From Acidobacteriota bacterium (lineage in GTDB: Bacteria > Acidobacteriota > Thermoanaerobaculia > Gp7-AA8), in NCBI GenBank assembly GCA_019244185.1, contig JAFATB010000006.1, positions 310,001 through 374,000 on the forward strand: a stretch of DNA of 64,000 nucleotides, written 5' to 3'. Positions 35,855 through 44,626 of the stretch are shown here, piece after piece. The notes beneath the pieces were generated by a model. The model was not told the origin of the DNA. It did not search any database and worked only from the letters and a program-made list of their open reading frames with translations. The position numbers were made by a program, and so were the translations under genes. Position 1 is the stretch's first letter. Every line of letters starts with the position of its first letter.

Positions 35855-37881
35855 GAAAACTGCTGATCTGCTTTTTCCTCGCACTCCCCGTGCTCGCGCA
35901 GCGTCCGATGACGTTCGAGGATCTCGCCGCGATGCGCCGCATCGGCGCGCCGCGGCTCTCGCCCGACGGCCGCTGGATCGCGTACGACGCGTCGACCATC
36001 GACCTCGCCGCGAACGCGCGACGCAGCTCGATCTATCTCTTGCGCGCCGACGGCAGCAGCGCCACCGCGCGGCAGCTCACCGACGGCACGAAACAGGACG
36101 AAGAGCCGGCGTGGTCGCCCGACGGCCGCACGCTCGCGTACGTCTCGAACCGCGACGGCGGCGCGAAGCAGGTCTATCTCTACGACGTCGCGAGCGGGAA
36201 GTCGCGCAAGCTGACCAGCCTCGCCGGCGGCGCGGGCAGCGTGAAGTGGCTGCCCGACGGCTCGGGACTCGTGCTCGTCTCCGACATCTATCCCGAATGC
36301 GGCGTCGATCCGCAATGCACCGAGCAGAAGGACGCGGCCGCGGAGAAGGCACCGACGAAGGCGCGCGTGATCACGAGCCTGCTCTATCGCCACTGGAACG
36401 GTTGGCAGGAGCCGACGCGCGCGCACATCATCTACGTGCCGCTCGACGGTGGCGCGGCGCGTGACCTCACGCCGGGCGCGTTCGATGCGCCGCCGTTCTC
36501 CGTCGGCGGCGGCGGCGAGTTCGACGTCTCGCCCGATAGCCGCGAGCTCGTCTACGCGCGGACAACCGAAGAGCATCCCGAGGTCACGACGAACAGCGAT
36601 TTGTTCCTCGTGCCGATCGGCGGCGGCGACGCGCGACGCATCACGACGCGCACGGGCGCGGACACGAGCCCCGTCTATTCGCCGGACGGCCGCTGGATCG
36701 CGTGGCGCTCGCAGGCGCGCGGCGGCTACGAATCCGATCTCTGGGAGCTCTGGCTGTACGACCGCACCTCGGGTACCTCACAGCGCATCGCGTCGCAGTT
36801 CAACGACTGGATCGAATCCGCGACGTGGTCGCCGGACAGCAAGTCGCTCTTCATCACCGCGCCGCTCAAAGGCAAGGAAGCGATCTACGAGGTCTCGCTC
36901 GACGGACGCACGTCGCTCGTCAACAACAGCGGCTCCGCGTCCGACGTCGCCGTCGCACGCGACGGCAAGACGATCTACTTCTCGATGTCGACGCTGCGGC
37001 GTCCGAGCGACATCTACGCGATGCAGCGCGGCGGCGCGGTCAAACAGCTCACGCACGAGAACGACGCGCGGCTCGCGCAGATCGCCATGGGCGCGACGCG
37101 CGACCTCTGGTGGACCGGCGCCGACAACGCGCAGATCCAGGGACACCTCATCACGCCGCCGAACTTCGATCCGGCGAAGAAGTATCCGGCCATCGTGCTC
37201 ATTCACGGCGGACCGCAGGGCGCGTGGAGCGACGCCTGGTCGTATCGCTGGAACCCGCAAGTCTTCGCCGCGCGCGGCTACGTGATCCTCATGCCGAATC
37301 CGCGCGGCTCCTCGGGCTTCGGCCAGCCGTTCGTCGAACAGATCTCGCGCGACTGGGGCGGCCGCGTCTACACCGACATCATGAACGGCGTCGACGCGTT
37401 CGCGCAGCAGCCGTTCGTCGACGGCACGCGTATCGGCGCCGCGGGCGGCTCGTTCGGCGGCTACATGATCGACTGGATCCTCGGCCACACGAACCGTTTC
37501 AAAGCGCTCGTCTCGCACGCCGGCGTCTACAACCTGCAGTCGATGTACGGCGTGACCGAGGAGCTATGGTTTCCGGAATGGGAGTTCGGCGGCAATCCGT
37601 GGGACAACCCGGAGCTGTACGAGAAGTGGTCGCCGAATCGCTTCGTGAAGAACTTCGCGACGCCGACGCTCGTGTCGCACGGCGAGCTCGATTACCGCGT
37701 GCCGATCGGCGAAGGGCTGCAGCTCTTCACCGCGCTGCAGCGTCGCGGCGTGCCGTCGGAGCTGCTCTACTTCCCCGACGAAGGGCACTGGGTGCTCAAG
37801 CCGCAGAACTCGCGCCTGTGGTACCAGACCGTGGGCGACTGGTTCGACCGTTGGCTGCAGCGCGGAGGGGGCGGCGCGTAG
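35851..37881 (+). CDS. S9-family prolyl oligopeptidase-like peptidase
   Basis: 676 aa; LSPDGRWIAYDAS repeats; GAAGGSFGGYMIDWILGHT; SHGELDYRVPIGEGLQLFTALQRRGVPSELLYFPDEGHWV. Confidence 0.93.
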   Translation: MRKLLICFFLALPVLAQRPMTFEDLAAMRRIGAPRLSPDGRWIAYDASTIDLAANARRSSIYLLRADGSSATARQLTDGTKQDEEPAWSPDGRTLAYVSNRDGGAKQVYLYDVASGKSRKLTSLAGGAGSVKWLPDGSGLVLVSDIYPECGVDPQCTEQKDAAAEKAPTKARVITSLLYRHWNGWQEPTRAHIIYVPLDGGAARDLTPGAFDAPPFSVGGGGEFDVSPDSRELVYARTTEEHPEVTTNSDLFLVPIGGGDARRITTRTGADTSPVYSPDGRWIAWRSQARGGYESDLWELWLYDRTSGTSQRIASQFNDWIESATWSPDSKSLFITAPLKGKEAIYEVSLDGRTSLVNNSGSASDVAVARDGKTIYFSMSTLRRPSDIYAMQRGGAVKQLTHENDARLAQIAMGATRDLWWTGADNAQIQGHLITPPNFDPAKKYPAIVLIHGGPQGAWSDAWSYRWNPQVFAARGYVILMPNPRGSSGFGQPFVEQISRDWGGRVYTDIMNGVDAFAQQPFVDGTRIGAAGGSFGGYMIDWILGHTNRFKALVSHAGVYNLQSMYGVTEELWFPEWEFGGNPWDNPELYEKWSPNRFVKNFATPTLVSHGELDYRVPIGEGLQLFTALQRRGVPSELLYFPDEGHWVLKPQNSRLWYQTVGDWFDRWLQRGGGGA

Positions 37882-37889
37882 CCGCCCCC
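37867..37889. terminator. Hairpin between the convergent S9 peptidase gene and gvpA
   Basis: GGGGGCGGC-GCGTA-GCCGCCCCC. Confidence 0.6.
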
Positions 37890-37905
37890 GCGGTTTCGCG
37901 CGGAA

Positions 37906-38190
37906 CTAGGTGCGCGTGGTGCCGGCGGGCGCTGCCGCGCCTGCACCGACACCGCCGCCGCCTTCGCCGGGGCCGAGGGCCGGACGGGCCACGGTCGACG
38001 TGATGCCGACGGCTTCCGCGTACTTGAGGTACGTATCGATCGATGCGATGACGACGCGGGCCTCAACGGTGATCAGGTCGATACCGACGAGAGAGATGCG
38101 AACCCACGCGTCGACGACGATACCTTTGTCGAGAATGCGGTCCAGTACGTCGATGAGACTGGTTCCGCCTGGGGCGCGTTCAACAGCCAT
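37906..38190 (-). CDS. gvpA: Gas vesicle structural protein GvpA with Gly/Ala-rich C-terminal tail
   Basis: [51 protein letters not shown] is a canonical GvpA core. Confidence 0.96.
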   Translation of the reverse strand: MAVERAPGGTSLIDVLDRILDKGIVVDAWVRISLVGIDLITVEARVVIASIDTYLKYAEAVGITSTVARPALGPGEGGGGVGAGAAAPAGTTRT

Positions 38191-38193
38191 GAC

Positions 38194-38571
38194 TTACCTG
38201 CCTTTCCTCTCTCCAGGCTTCCCGGCGGGAAGCTCGCGTGCATTGAGTTGACGTTCGAGATCCGCGATGCGGTTGCGCAGCTCGTCGTACTCCTCGGCGC
38301 CGCGCAACGCGCGCGGGTCGCTCGAGTAGAAACGGTCCGAGCGCCACCAGTTGATGCCGATCGCCTCCGCCTTGTCGATCGAACAGATCACGAGGCGCAG
38401 CTGGATCGTCAGCAGCTCGACGTTCGCCAGCGAGACCTTCACGTCTCCGGCGACCACGAGCCCCTTGTCCAGGATTTTGTCGAGGATGTCGACCAACCCC
38501 TGCGGCTGCCGCTGGAGCGATCCTCCCCGATCATCGATAGGCAATCGCGACTCCCATCTTCGAGTGCTCAC
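38194..38571 (-). CDS. gvpJ: Gas vesicle protein GvpJ-type
   Basis: GLVDILDKILDKGLVVAGDVKVSLANVELLTIQLRLVICSIDKAEAIGINWW. Confidence 0.88.
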   Translation of the reverse strand: MSTRRWESRLPIDDRGGSLQRQPQGLVDILDKILDKGLVVAGDVKVSLANVELLTIQLRLVICSIDKAEAIGINWWRSDRFYSSDPRALRGAEEYDELRNRIADLERQLNARELPAGKPGERKGR

Positions 38572-38602
38572 CTTTTAACGGTGCCGCATCCGCGAGTCAA
38601 CA

Positions 38603-38926
38603 TCATTCCCACATCTTTACCGGGCCCAGCTTGAGATTCAGATCTTCGTCGGACAGGCCGAACGTGCGCTTGAGCTCCGCCATCTTTTCCTCGAGCTTCA
38701 TGAGCGCCGCGCCGACGCGCTCGATCTCGTCGTCGGTGAGGTTGCCCGCGTCCATGCGGCGCAGCGCCTGCTTCTCGAGCAGCTTCCGCACGAGCTCGAC
38801 GATCGACAGCACGAGCTTCGCGAGCCCGTTCTCGACGATCTCCGAGTCGGCGGCGATGCGCTCCGGCACGACCGACTCCGCGAACGTGAGCGCGCGCCGC
38901 AGCTGCTCTTCTTCATTGGTCAGCAT
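38603..38926 (-). CDS. gvpK: Gas vesicle protein GvpK
   Basis: ENGLAKLVLSIVELVRKLLEKQALRRMDAGNLTDDEIERVGAALMKLEEKMAELK. Confidence 0.92.
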   Translation of the reverse strand: MLTNEEEQLRRALTFAESVVPERIAADSEIVENGLAKLVLSIVELVRKLLEKQALRRMDAGNLTDDEIERVGAALMKLEEKMAELKRTFGLSDEDLNLKLGPVKMWE

Positions 38927-39557
38927 CATCGGCGAAGACCTCCAGCGGCCACGGACCCGACAGCAGAAACGGCACCTGCGCGCACGTGCGGCGCAACTCC
39001 TCGCCGGCGGCGCGCACGTCCTCGACGCGCGCACGCGGCACGAGCGCCGCGAGCTCGATCGACTTCTCGTCGCGATGACTCCAGCGATGTTTTTTGGCGA
39101 ACGGAAGGATGCGCGCCTCTGCTTCTTTCACGAACGCCGGATCGGCGGCGGACGCGTTCGTGGCCTCGTGCAGCGCGCGCAGATACTCCGCGCCGCTCGT
39201 GAAGTCCCGACGATCGGGACGCGGACGCGCGGCAGCGGCGGCGGCTTTCAGCGTCATCTCGACGTCGTCGCGATGCGCGTCGAGGAGACGCGTCCAGCGC
39301 GGCAGATGCGCGGCGCACTTCGACTCCCCTTCCGCGGAGTCGCGCACGGCGAGGCCGTAGCGGATGGCCACGAACGTCGCGCGGTCGAGCAGCCGCGCGC
39401 GCAGCTTCGCGACTGCGACGAGCAGCTCGCGGTCCGAGACCGGCTGCTCGTCCGCGATCGGCAACGCGCTCAGAAAGAGCTCACCGCACGCGAGCGCCTC
39501 GGCAGGCGCGTCGATGTCGTCGCGCCGGCGATGCGCGCCGATGACGACGAATCTCAT
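38913..39557 (-). CDS. Divergent GvpF/GvpL-family gas vesicle protein
   Basis: 214 aa; C-terminal FLLSGPWPLEVFADD matches GvpF/L GPWPPY signature; position in cluster. Confidence 0.75.
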   Translation of the reverse strand: MRFVVIGAHRRRDDIDAPAEALACGELFLSALPIADEQPVSDRELLVAVAKLRARLLDRATFVAIRYGLAVRDSAEGESKCAAHLPRWTRLLDAHRDDVEMTLKAAAAAARPRPDRRDFTSGAEYLRALHEATNASAADPAFVKEAEARILPFAKKHRWSHRDEKSIELAALVPRARVEDVRAAGEELRRTCAQVPFLLSGPWPLEVFADDADQ

Positions 39558-39730
39558 CGCTTCGATGTCCGGATGACCGCGTCGACGTTTGCGAGGATGA
39601 CGTTCAGGCCGAGGTAGAGAAGGTCCACGTCGCCGATCGACACGATCGCTTCGCCGGCGATGACCACGCCGCGATCGAGCAGATGATCGAGCATCTCCAG
39701 CAGCGCGAGTTCTTCGACGTTCTCAGACAT
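39554..39730 (-). CDS. 58-aa GvpA/J/M-family protein (absent from supplied ORF track)
   Basis: Manual translation MSENVEELALLEMLDHLLDRGVVIAGEAIVSIGDVDLLYLGLNVILANVDAVIRTSKR; ATGA overlap with the 39557 start. Confidence 0.88.
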   Translation of the reverse strand: MSENVEELALLEMLDHLLDRGVVIAGEAIVSIGDVDLLYLGLNVILANVDAVIRTSKR

Positions 39731-39733
39731 GGT

Positions 39734-40504
39734 TCAGTCGTGGGCAAACGAGTACGGCGGCCACGGCCCGCTCACGCCAACCACCACGCCTTCACCGGCG
39801 TAGCGATCCATGAGCGTCGCGTGCAACTCCTGCAAAGCCGCTTCCTCGTCGCGCTCGAGAAGGATGTTGATCTGTGGAAACGCGCCGTCGCGCCGCTCGC
39901 GCGTCTCCGCGAACGTCTCGCAGCGGAGGCTGCCGGCGACGGCCTGCTCGATCTCCGCGACGACGTTCTGCTCGGCCTCGCGCGACGCGCGCTTCTTCTC
40001 GTCGTCGAGCTTCTTGCGCAGCAGGAACGCGCGTCCCGGCGGCGCGGCGGCGATCTGCGCCTGCAGCTCGCGCAGCGACTCCGCACGCGCGACCAGCGCC
40101 TCGCTCCAGCGCGCCGGCTCGAACTCGACGCGCAGCGTCCACTCCTGCTTGTCGCCGAGGCGCTCGAGCTGCGCGCCTAACAAATGCGCGTGCTCGTGCA
40201 GATACGCGCGCAACGCGTCGGCGCCGGAGAAGAGCGTGAACGCGCGAAGCGGCACGATCGCGGTCAGCTTCATCAATTCGGCGACGACGGCCTGATGCCG
40301 GTAGCCGATCGCGCCGAGCCATTCGAGATCGTTCGCGCGGCGGTCGATCACCTCCTGCGACAGCTCCGCGGACGGCATGGCCGTGAAGACCGCGGCGATG
40401 CCGTCGCTCTCCGCGACGCCGAAGCGACGCGTGCCGTCGATGCCGTCCGTGTCCGGCGTGGCCGGCTCGCGCGTCACGGCGTAGACGTAGAGAACGGTGT
40501 CCAA
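39734..40504 (-). CDS. Gas vesicle protein GvpF/GvpL
   Basis: LYVYAVTRE...; C-terminal VVGVSGPWPPYSFAHD. Confidence 0.9.
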   Translation of the reverse strand: MDTVLYVYAVTREPATPDTDGIDGTRRFGVAESDGIAAVFTAMPSAELSQEVIDRRANDLEWLGAIGYRHQAVVAELMKLTAIVPLRAFTLFSGADALRAYLHEHAHLLGAQLERLGDKQEWTLRVEFEPARWSEALVARAESLRELQAQIAAAPPGRAFLLRKKLDDEKKRASREAEQNVVAEIEQAVAGSLRCETFAETRERRDGAFPQINILLERDEEAALQELHATLMDRYAGEGVVVGVSGPWPPYSFAHD

Positions 40505-40521
40505 GAGCGAAACTATAAAAC

Positions 40522-40638
40522 GAATGAAGAACGCAGAACGCAGAATGAAGAACGTAGAAGCGGCACGGCGCGCCGGTCAACGCGCCCGCATCGCGGCGGT
40601 TTCTACATTCTGCGTTCTGCGTTCTGCGTTCTTCATTC
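40522..40638. repeat. Heptamer-based inverted repeat, copy 4 (inside the gvp cluster)
   Basis: GAATGAAGAACGCAGAACGCAGAATGAAGAACGTAGAAG / inverted TTCTACATTCTGCGTTCTGCGTTCTGCGTTCTTCATTC; loop contains GCGCGCCGGTCAACGC. Confidence 0.9.
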
Positions 40639-42429
40639 AACGATCGGCACCAAGGCCGCCAGCTCATCCGCTGTCATCGGCGGCGCATCGCGGCGTTCGA
40701 TCAGCACCGCATCCGGCAACGTCGCGAGCGCCATCAGCTCATCCGCGCGTCGTGCGCAATCGCACGCGCAGTCGTTCTCCGGCGTCACGTAGTTCGCGAT
40801 GACGGAGCTCACGCGCAGGCCGCGCTGCGCGACGTCGTCGATGAGGCGCCGCGTCTCGGCAACGACGATGCGCTCGGGTCGCGTGACGACGATAACGGCC
40901 GTGTCGCGCGAACGCAGCGTCGCCTCGAGCTCGCGCATCGCGCGCGATGCATGAACGAGCTCTTCGCCGAGGGAGCCGGCGGGGACGAGGTCCTTGTAGC
41001 GGAGGAGGAGGCGCATGAACTCGCGGACCCATTCCGTGGCCGTCGACGGCAGATCGAGCAGGCGCAGGAAGTGTCCCGTCGGCGCGGTGTCGATGACGAC
41101 GCCGGCGAGCGTTTCATCGCCGAACAGATCGGCGAGGCGCGTGATCGCGAAGAGCTCGTCGGCGCCCGGCGGCGCGATGTCGATGAGCCGGCGCACGGCT
41201 TCCGTGTCGTGCTCGATGGAGACGCCGCGCGGCGTCAGCGCGTCGACCGCACGCTCGATCTCCGCGCCGAGGGTCGCGCGAAAGCGTTCCCACTTTGCGC
41301 GCGTGTCGATCAGCTCGACCGTGAGGTTCGGCGGCGGCGCGTTGTGCGCGAAGACGTCGCGCAGCGAATGCGCGGGATCGACGGAGAGCACGACGTAGCG
41401 CTTTTCCGGATTCGCGCGCGCGAGCTGCAACGCGATCGAGCTCGCACACGACGTCTTTCCCACGCCGCCCTTGCCCGCCAAAAACGTGAAGCGTGCGACG
41501 TCGACACGCGCGTTCGTCGCACGCGGCGTCGTTGCCTCGGTAGCGAGACCGCGCGACTCGCCGCGCAGCCACGCGCGGATCGCGTCGAACGAATCGAGCG
41601 GCGTGCACGCGCGCGGCGCATCGACGACCCTCGCGAACCGCGCCCGCGCCTCGGCATCCCGCTCCGCGAGCTCGCGGTCGCGCGCGCAATCGGCGTCGCG
41701 CACCGCACGGTTCAGGACGACGAAGGGGACGTGAATGTCCGCGTTGCGCACCGTGCGCAGCGTCTGCTCGACGACGAGCGGCTCGGAGAGCATCACCGGC
41801 ACGAACGCCGCGCGCGCGGGATCGTGGAGCAGCTCGCGCCGCGCGCGCGCCCGCGCATCGAAGTCGTCGATGAACGCGTCCATCGCATCGCGCACCTCGC
41901 GCCGCGTGAACTGGTAGACCAGCGCGCGATGCTTCTCCTCCATCGCGTCGAGCGCCGCCGCGAGCTGGCGGAAATGCTCTGAGGCCGACAGCATCCGCTC
42001 CGTGTGTCCCGTCGGCGCGGTGTCGACGACGACGAGCGCACCGGCGTTCTGCTCAACCAGCTCGCCGATGCGCATCCACGCCATCAGCTCGTCGATGCCG
42101 GGCAGCGCGAGCTCCATCAGCCGCCGCAGTTCGTCGCGATCGAGGTACGTGCCGCGGTCGGCGATGGTCAGGAACGACTCGAGATGCTCGCCGAGAAAAC
42201 GCGCGTAGAGCGCGCGGGCATCGAGCGACTCGATGGTGAGATTCGGCGGCGGCGACGACGTGAAATCGCCGAGGTTCGAGGCGGGATCGGTCGTGAAGAG
42301 GATGGTAGGGCGCGAGTCGGAGTAATGCAGCGCGGCCGCGGTCGAGAGCGTGGTCTTGCCGACGCCGCCTTTGCCGCCGAAGAGCACCACGCGGCGCGAC
42401 GCGAGCTCGTCGAGCTCGGAGAGGATCAT
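40633..42429 (-). CDS. Tandem-domain ArsA/GET3-like ATPase within gas vesicle cluster
   Basis: Two deviant Walker A motifs (FGGKGGVGKTTLS, LAGKGGVGKTSCAS) and two switch motifs (DTAPTGHTERML, DTAPTGHFLRLLDLP). Confidence 0.92.
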   Translation of the reverse strand: MILSELDELASRRVVLFGGKGGVGKTTLSTAAALHYSDSRPTILFTTDPASNLGDFTSSPPPNLTIESLDARALYARFLGEHLESFLTIADRGTYLDRDELRRLMELALPGIDELMAWMRIGELVEQNAGALVVVDTAPTGHTERMLSASEHFRQLAAALDAMEEKHRALVYQFTRREVRDAMDAFIDDFDARARARRELLHDPARAAFVPVMLSEPLVVEQTLRTVRNADIHVPFVVLNRAVRDADCARDRELAERDAEARARFARVVDAPRACTPLDSFDAIRAWLRGESRGLATEATTPRATNARVDVARFTFLAGKGGVGKTSCASSIALQLARANPEKRYVVLSVDPAHSLRDVFAHNAPPPNLTVELIDTRAKWERFRATLGAEIERAVDALTPRGVSIEHDTEAVRRLIDIAPPGADELFAITRLADLFGDETLAGVVIDTAPTGHFLRLLDLPSTATEWVREFMRLLLRYKDLVPAGSLGEELVHASRAMRELEATLRSRDTAVIVVTRPERIVVAETRRLIDDVAQRGLRVSSVIANYVTPENDCACDCARRADELMALATLPDAVLIERRDAPPMTADELAALVPIVE

Positions 42430-42749
42430 CGGTCGCCGTAGCCGGTGTAGATCCCGATGCCGCCTTCGTCTTCGTCGCGCTCGGCCGCGTACTGGCGCGT
42501 GATCGCCTCGCGGCGCGCGCGGATGTCGCGCAGCGCCTGAAACACGATCGCTTCCTCGCGCGTGTACTCCTCTTCCGTGAGCTCGCCGAGCTCGAGCTGC
42601 ATCTGCAGCTCGATCAGCCGTTCCTTCCACGGCTGATCGTTCATCAGTTCCTCATCCGCCATCTTCTGGATCGTGTTCATGACCCACCGAAAGCCCGCGA
42701 TCGGGCCTTTCAGCGGGAGCATGAGGATGTCGTCGAGGAGAAACGCCAT
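42426..42749 (-). CDS. gvpG: Gas vesicle protein GvpG
   Basis: MAFLLDDILMLPLKGPIAGFRWVMNTIQKMADEELMNDQPWKERLIELQMQLELGELTEEEYTREE. Confidence 0.9.
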   Translation of the reverse strand: MAFLLDDILMLPLKGPIAGFRWVMNTIQKMADEELMNDQPWKERLIELQMQLELGELTEEEYTREEAIVFQALRDIRARREAITRQYAAERDEDEGGIGIYTGYGDR

Positions 42750-43543
42750 CAGCGTTCTGCTCTCTCCAGTTTGAGCCGGATGTTCACGAAGTTGTACGGC
42801 GGCCACGGCCCCGTGTAGAGGAACGAGAGCTTGTTCTCGTACTTTTTCGCGATGTCGGAGATCTGATCGTCGAAGGCTTTGGTCTTGTCGCGCTCGACGA
42901 GGAACGCGGCGTTCATGATCATCTTGTCGCCGATCGGCTTGTTCGACCGCGACGCGATCGCGGCGTCGCGCAGCGCCTCGTAGATCTCGGTCACGTACAG
43001 ATCGGCCTTCGCCTGCAGCGCGGACTCGACGACGCGCCCGAGCTGCATGCGCGAGAAGTACGTGGAGGTCGACGTCGACGACTGGATCTCTTCCTTCAGC
43101 CGCCGGATCTCCTCGTTCTCGTTTTCGATCTCTTTGACGACCTGGTCTTTGTCCCAGTTCACCTTGAGACCGAACTCGATCTTCCCTTCCATCTTCTGCA
43201 GCACGTCGCTGAGCGCCTCGTAGGTGCCTTTGAGGAACTCTTTGATGTCGTTCTCGGTGCGGAAGACGGTGCCGAAGCTCATCGGCAGCACGGTGAAGTC
43301 CTTCATCACGAGCTCGTTGACGTGCTCGTGCGCGAGCGCGTTCTCACGCGTCGGATCGAACACGATCAGCGGACAGTTCGACACGACCGCCGCGAACTCG
43401 CGGTAGTGAACGGTGTGAACTTTGTCGCCGCGCCCGCCGATGCCGACCGTGCCGAAGTCGCGCGGCGTCTCGGTTTTGATGATGCAGTAAACGTATTTGC
43501 CCTGTTCGGTATCGGAATCAGTTCCCTGAAGCTGCTCGCTCAT
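42749..43543 (-). CDS. gvpF: Gas vesicle protein GvpF/GvpL
   Basis: KYVYCIIKTETPRDFGTVGIGG...SFLYTGPWPPYNFVNIRL. Confidence 0.93.
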   Translation of the reverse strand: MSEQLQGTDSDTEQGKYVYCIIKTETPRDFGTVGIGGRGDKVHTVHYREFAAVVSNCPLIVFDPTRENALAHEHVNELVMKDFTVLPMSFGTVFRTENDIKEFLKGTYEALSDVLQKMEGKIEFGLKVNWDKDQVVKEIENENEEIRRLKEEIQSSTSTSTYFSRMQLGRVVESALQAKADLYVTEIYEALRDAAIASRSNKPIGDKMIMNAAFLVERDKTKAFDDQISDIAKKYENKLSFLYTGPWPPYNFVNIRLKLERAER

Positions 43544-43553
43544 CCTGCCCTCG

Positions 43554-44603
43554 ATGACGTTCGCAGAATACAATAACGCCACGTTGCAAGCCCCAGACCC
43601 CGGTCAAATCGCGCGCCGCCTCGAACGCTGGTTCGCGCGCCACCAGCGGCCCCTCCCCTGGCGCAACGGCTACGACCCGTACCACGTGTGGGTCTCCGAG
43701 GTGATGCTGCAGCAGACTCGGATGGAAGTGGTGCTGCCGTATTTCGAGCGCTTCGTGGCGCGCTTCCCGACGCTGCAGGCGCTCGCCGGCGCGACCGAAC
43801 AGGAAGTGCTCGCGGCGTGGTCGGGCCTCGGCTACTACCGGCGCGCGAAGATGCTGCGCGCGGGCGCGATCGAAGTCGTCGCGCGCTTCGGCGGCACCGT
43901 CCCGTCGACCGTCGACGAGCTGCTGACCATCCCCGGCATCGGCCGCTACACCGCCGGCGCGATCGCGTCGGTCGCGTGGAACCGGCACGCGCCGATCGTC
44001 GACGGCAACGTGGCGCGCATCGTCTCGCGCCTCTTCGCCATCGAGCACTCGCTCGGCACGCCCGCGCTGATGAACGCCGCGTGGCAGCGCGCGACGGAGC
44101 TCGTCGATGCGTGCAAGACGCCGCGCGCGTTCAATCAGGGGCTGATGGAAGTCGGCGCGCTCGTCTGCAAGCCGCGCAATCCGTCGTGCCTGCTCTGTCC
44201 CGTCGCGAACGATTGCGTCGCGCGCGCGACCGGCCGCGCCGGCGAGCTGCCGCGGCCGAAGGTGAAAGCGGAGACGCGCGAGCTCAGCATCGCGTTATAT
44301 CTCATCACCGATCGCAAGGGACGCGTGCTCATGCGCCGCGAGTCGGGACCGCTGATGAACGCGATGTATCACCTGCCGCACGGCGACACCTCGCTCCTCA
44401 CCGGCTCGCCGCTCGCCGCCGCGCGCGGCGAGCTCCTCGGCACGTTCCGCCATACCGTGACCACGCGGCGCATCGAGTTCTCGGTCTACGCGGGAGCGGT
44501 GAAGCAGCATCCGCGCGGCGAGTACGCGTGGATCGATCCCGAGGCGCTGCACGACGTTCCGCATCCGTCGTACGTACGAAAAGCGTTGCGGTGGCTTCCT
44601 TAG
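43554..44603 (+). CDS. mutY: A/G-specific adenine glycosylase MutY (true start may be TTG 43584)
   Basis: LPWRNGYDPYHVWVSEVMLQQTRMEVVLPYFERF; IPGIGRYTAGAIASVAW; Fe-S cysteines CKPRNPSCLLCPVANDC. Confidence 0.96.
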   Translation: MTFAEYNNATLQAPDPGQIARRLERWFARHQRPLPWRNGYDPYHVWVSEVMLQQTRMEVVLPYFERFVARFPTLQALAGATEQEVLAAWSGLGYYRRAKMLRAGAIEVVARFGGTVPSTVDELLTIPGIGRYTAGAIASVAWNRHAPIVDGNVARIVSRLFAIEHSLGTPALMNAAWQRATELVDACKTPRAFNQGLMEVGALVCKPRNPSCLLCPVANDCVARATGRAGELPRPKVKAETRELSIALYLITDRKGRVLMRRESGPLMNAMYHLPHGDTSLLTGSPLAAARGELLGTFRHTVTTRRIEFSVYAGAVKQHPRGEYAWIDPEALHDVPHPSYVRKALRWLP

Positions 44604-44626
44604 TGTCCCGCTAAACTGGAGGACAA

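Noticed and set aside
40633-42429. Arsenite resistance locus
   Set aside because: ArsA-like ATPase only; no arsB/acr3, arsR or arsC nearby, and it is coupled to gvp genes.
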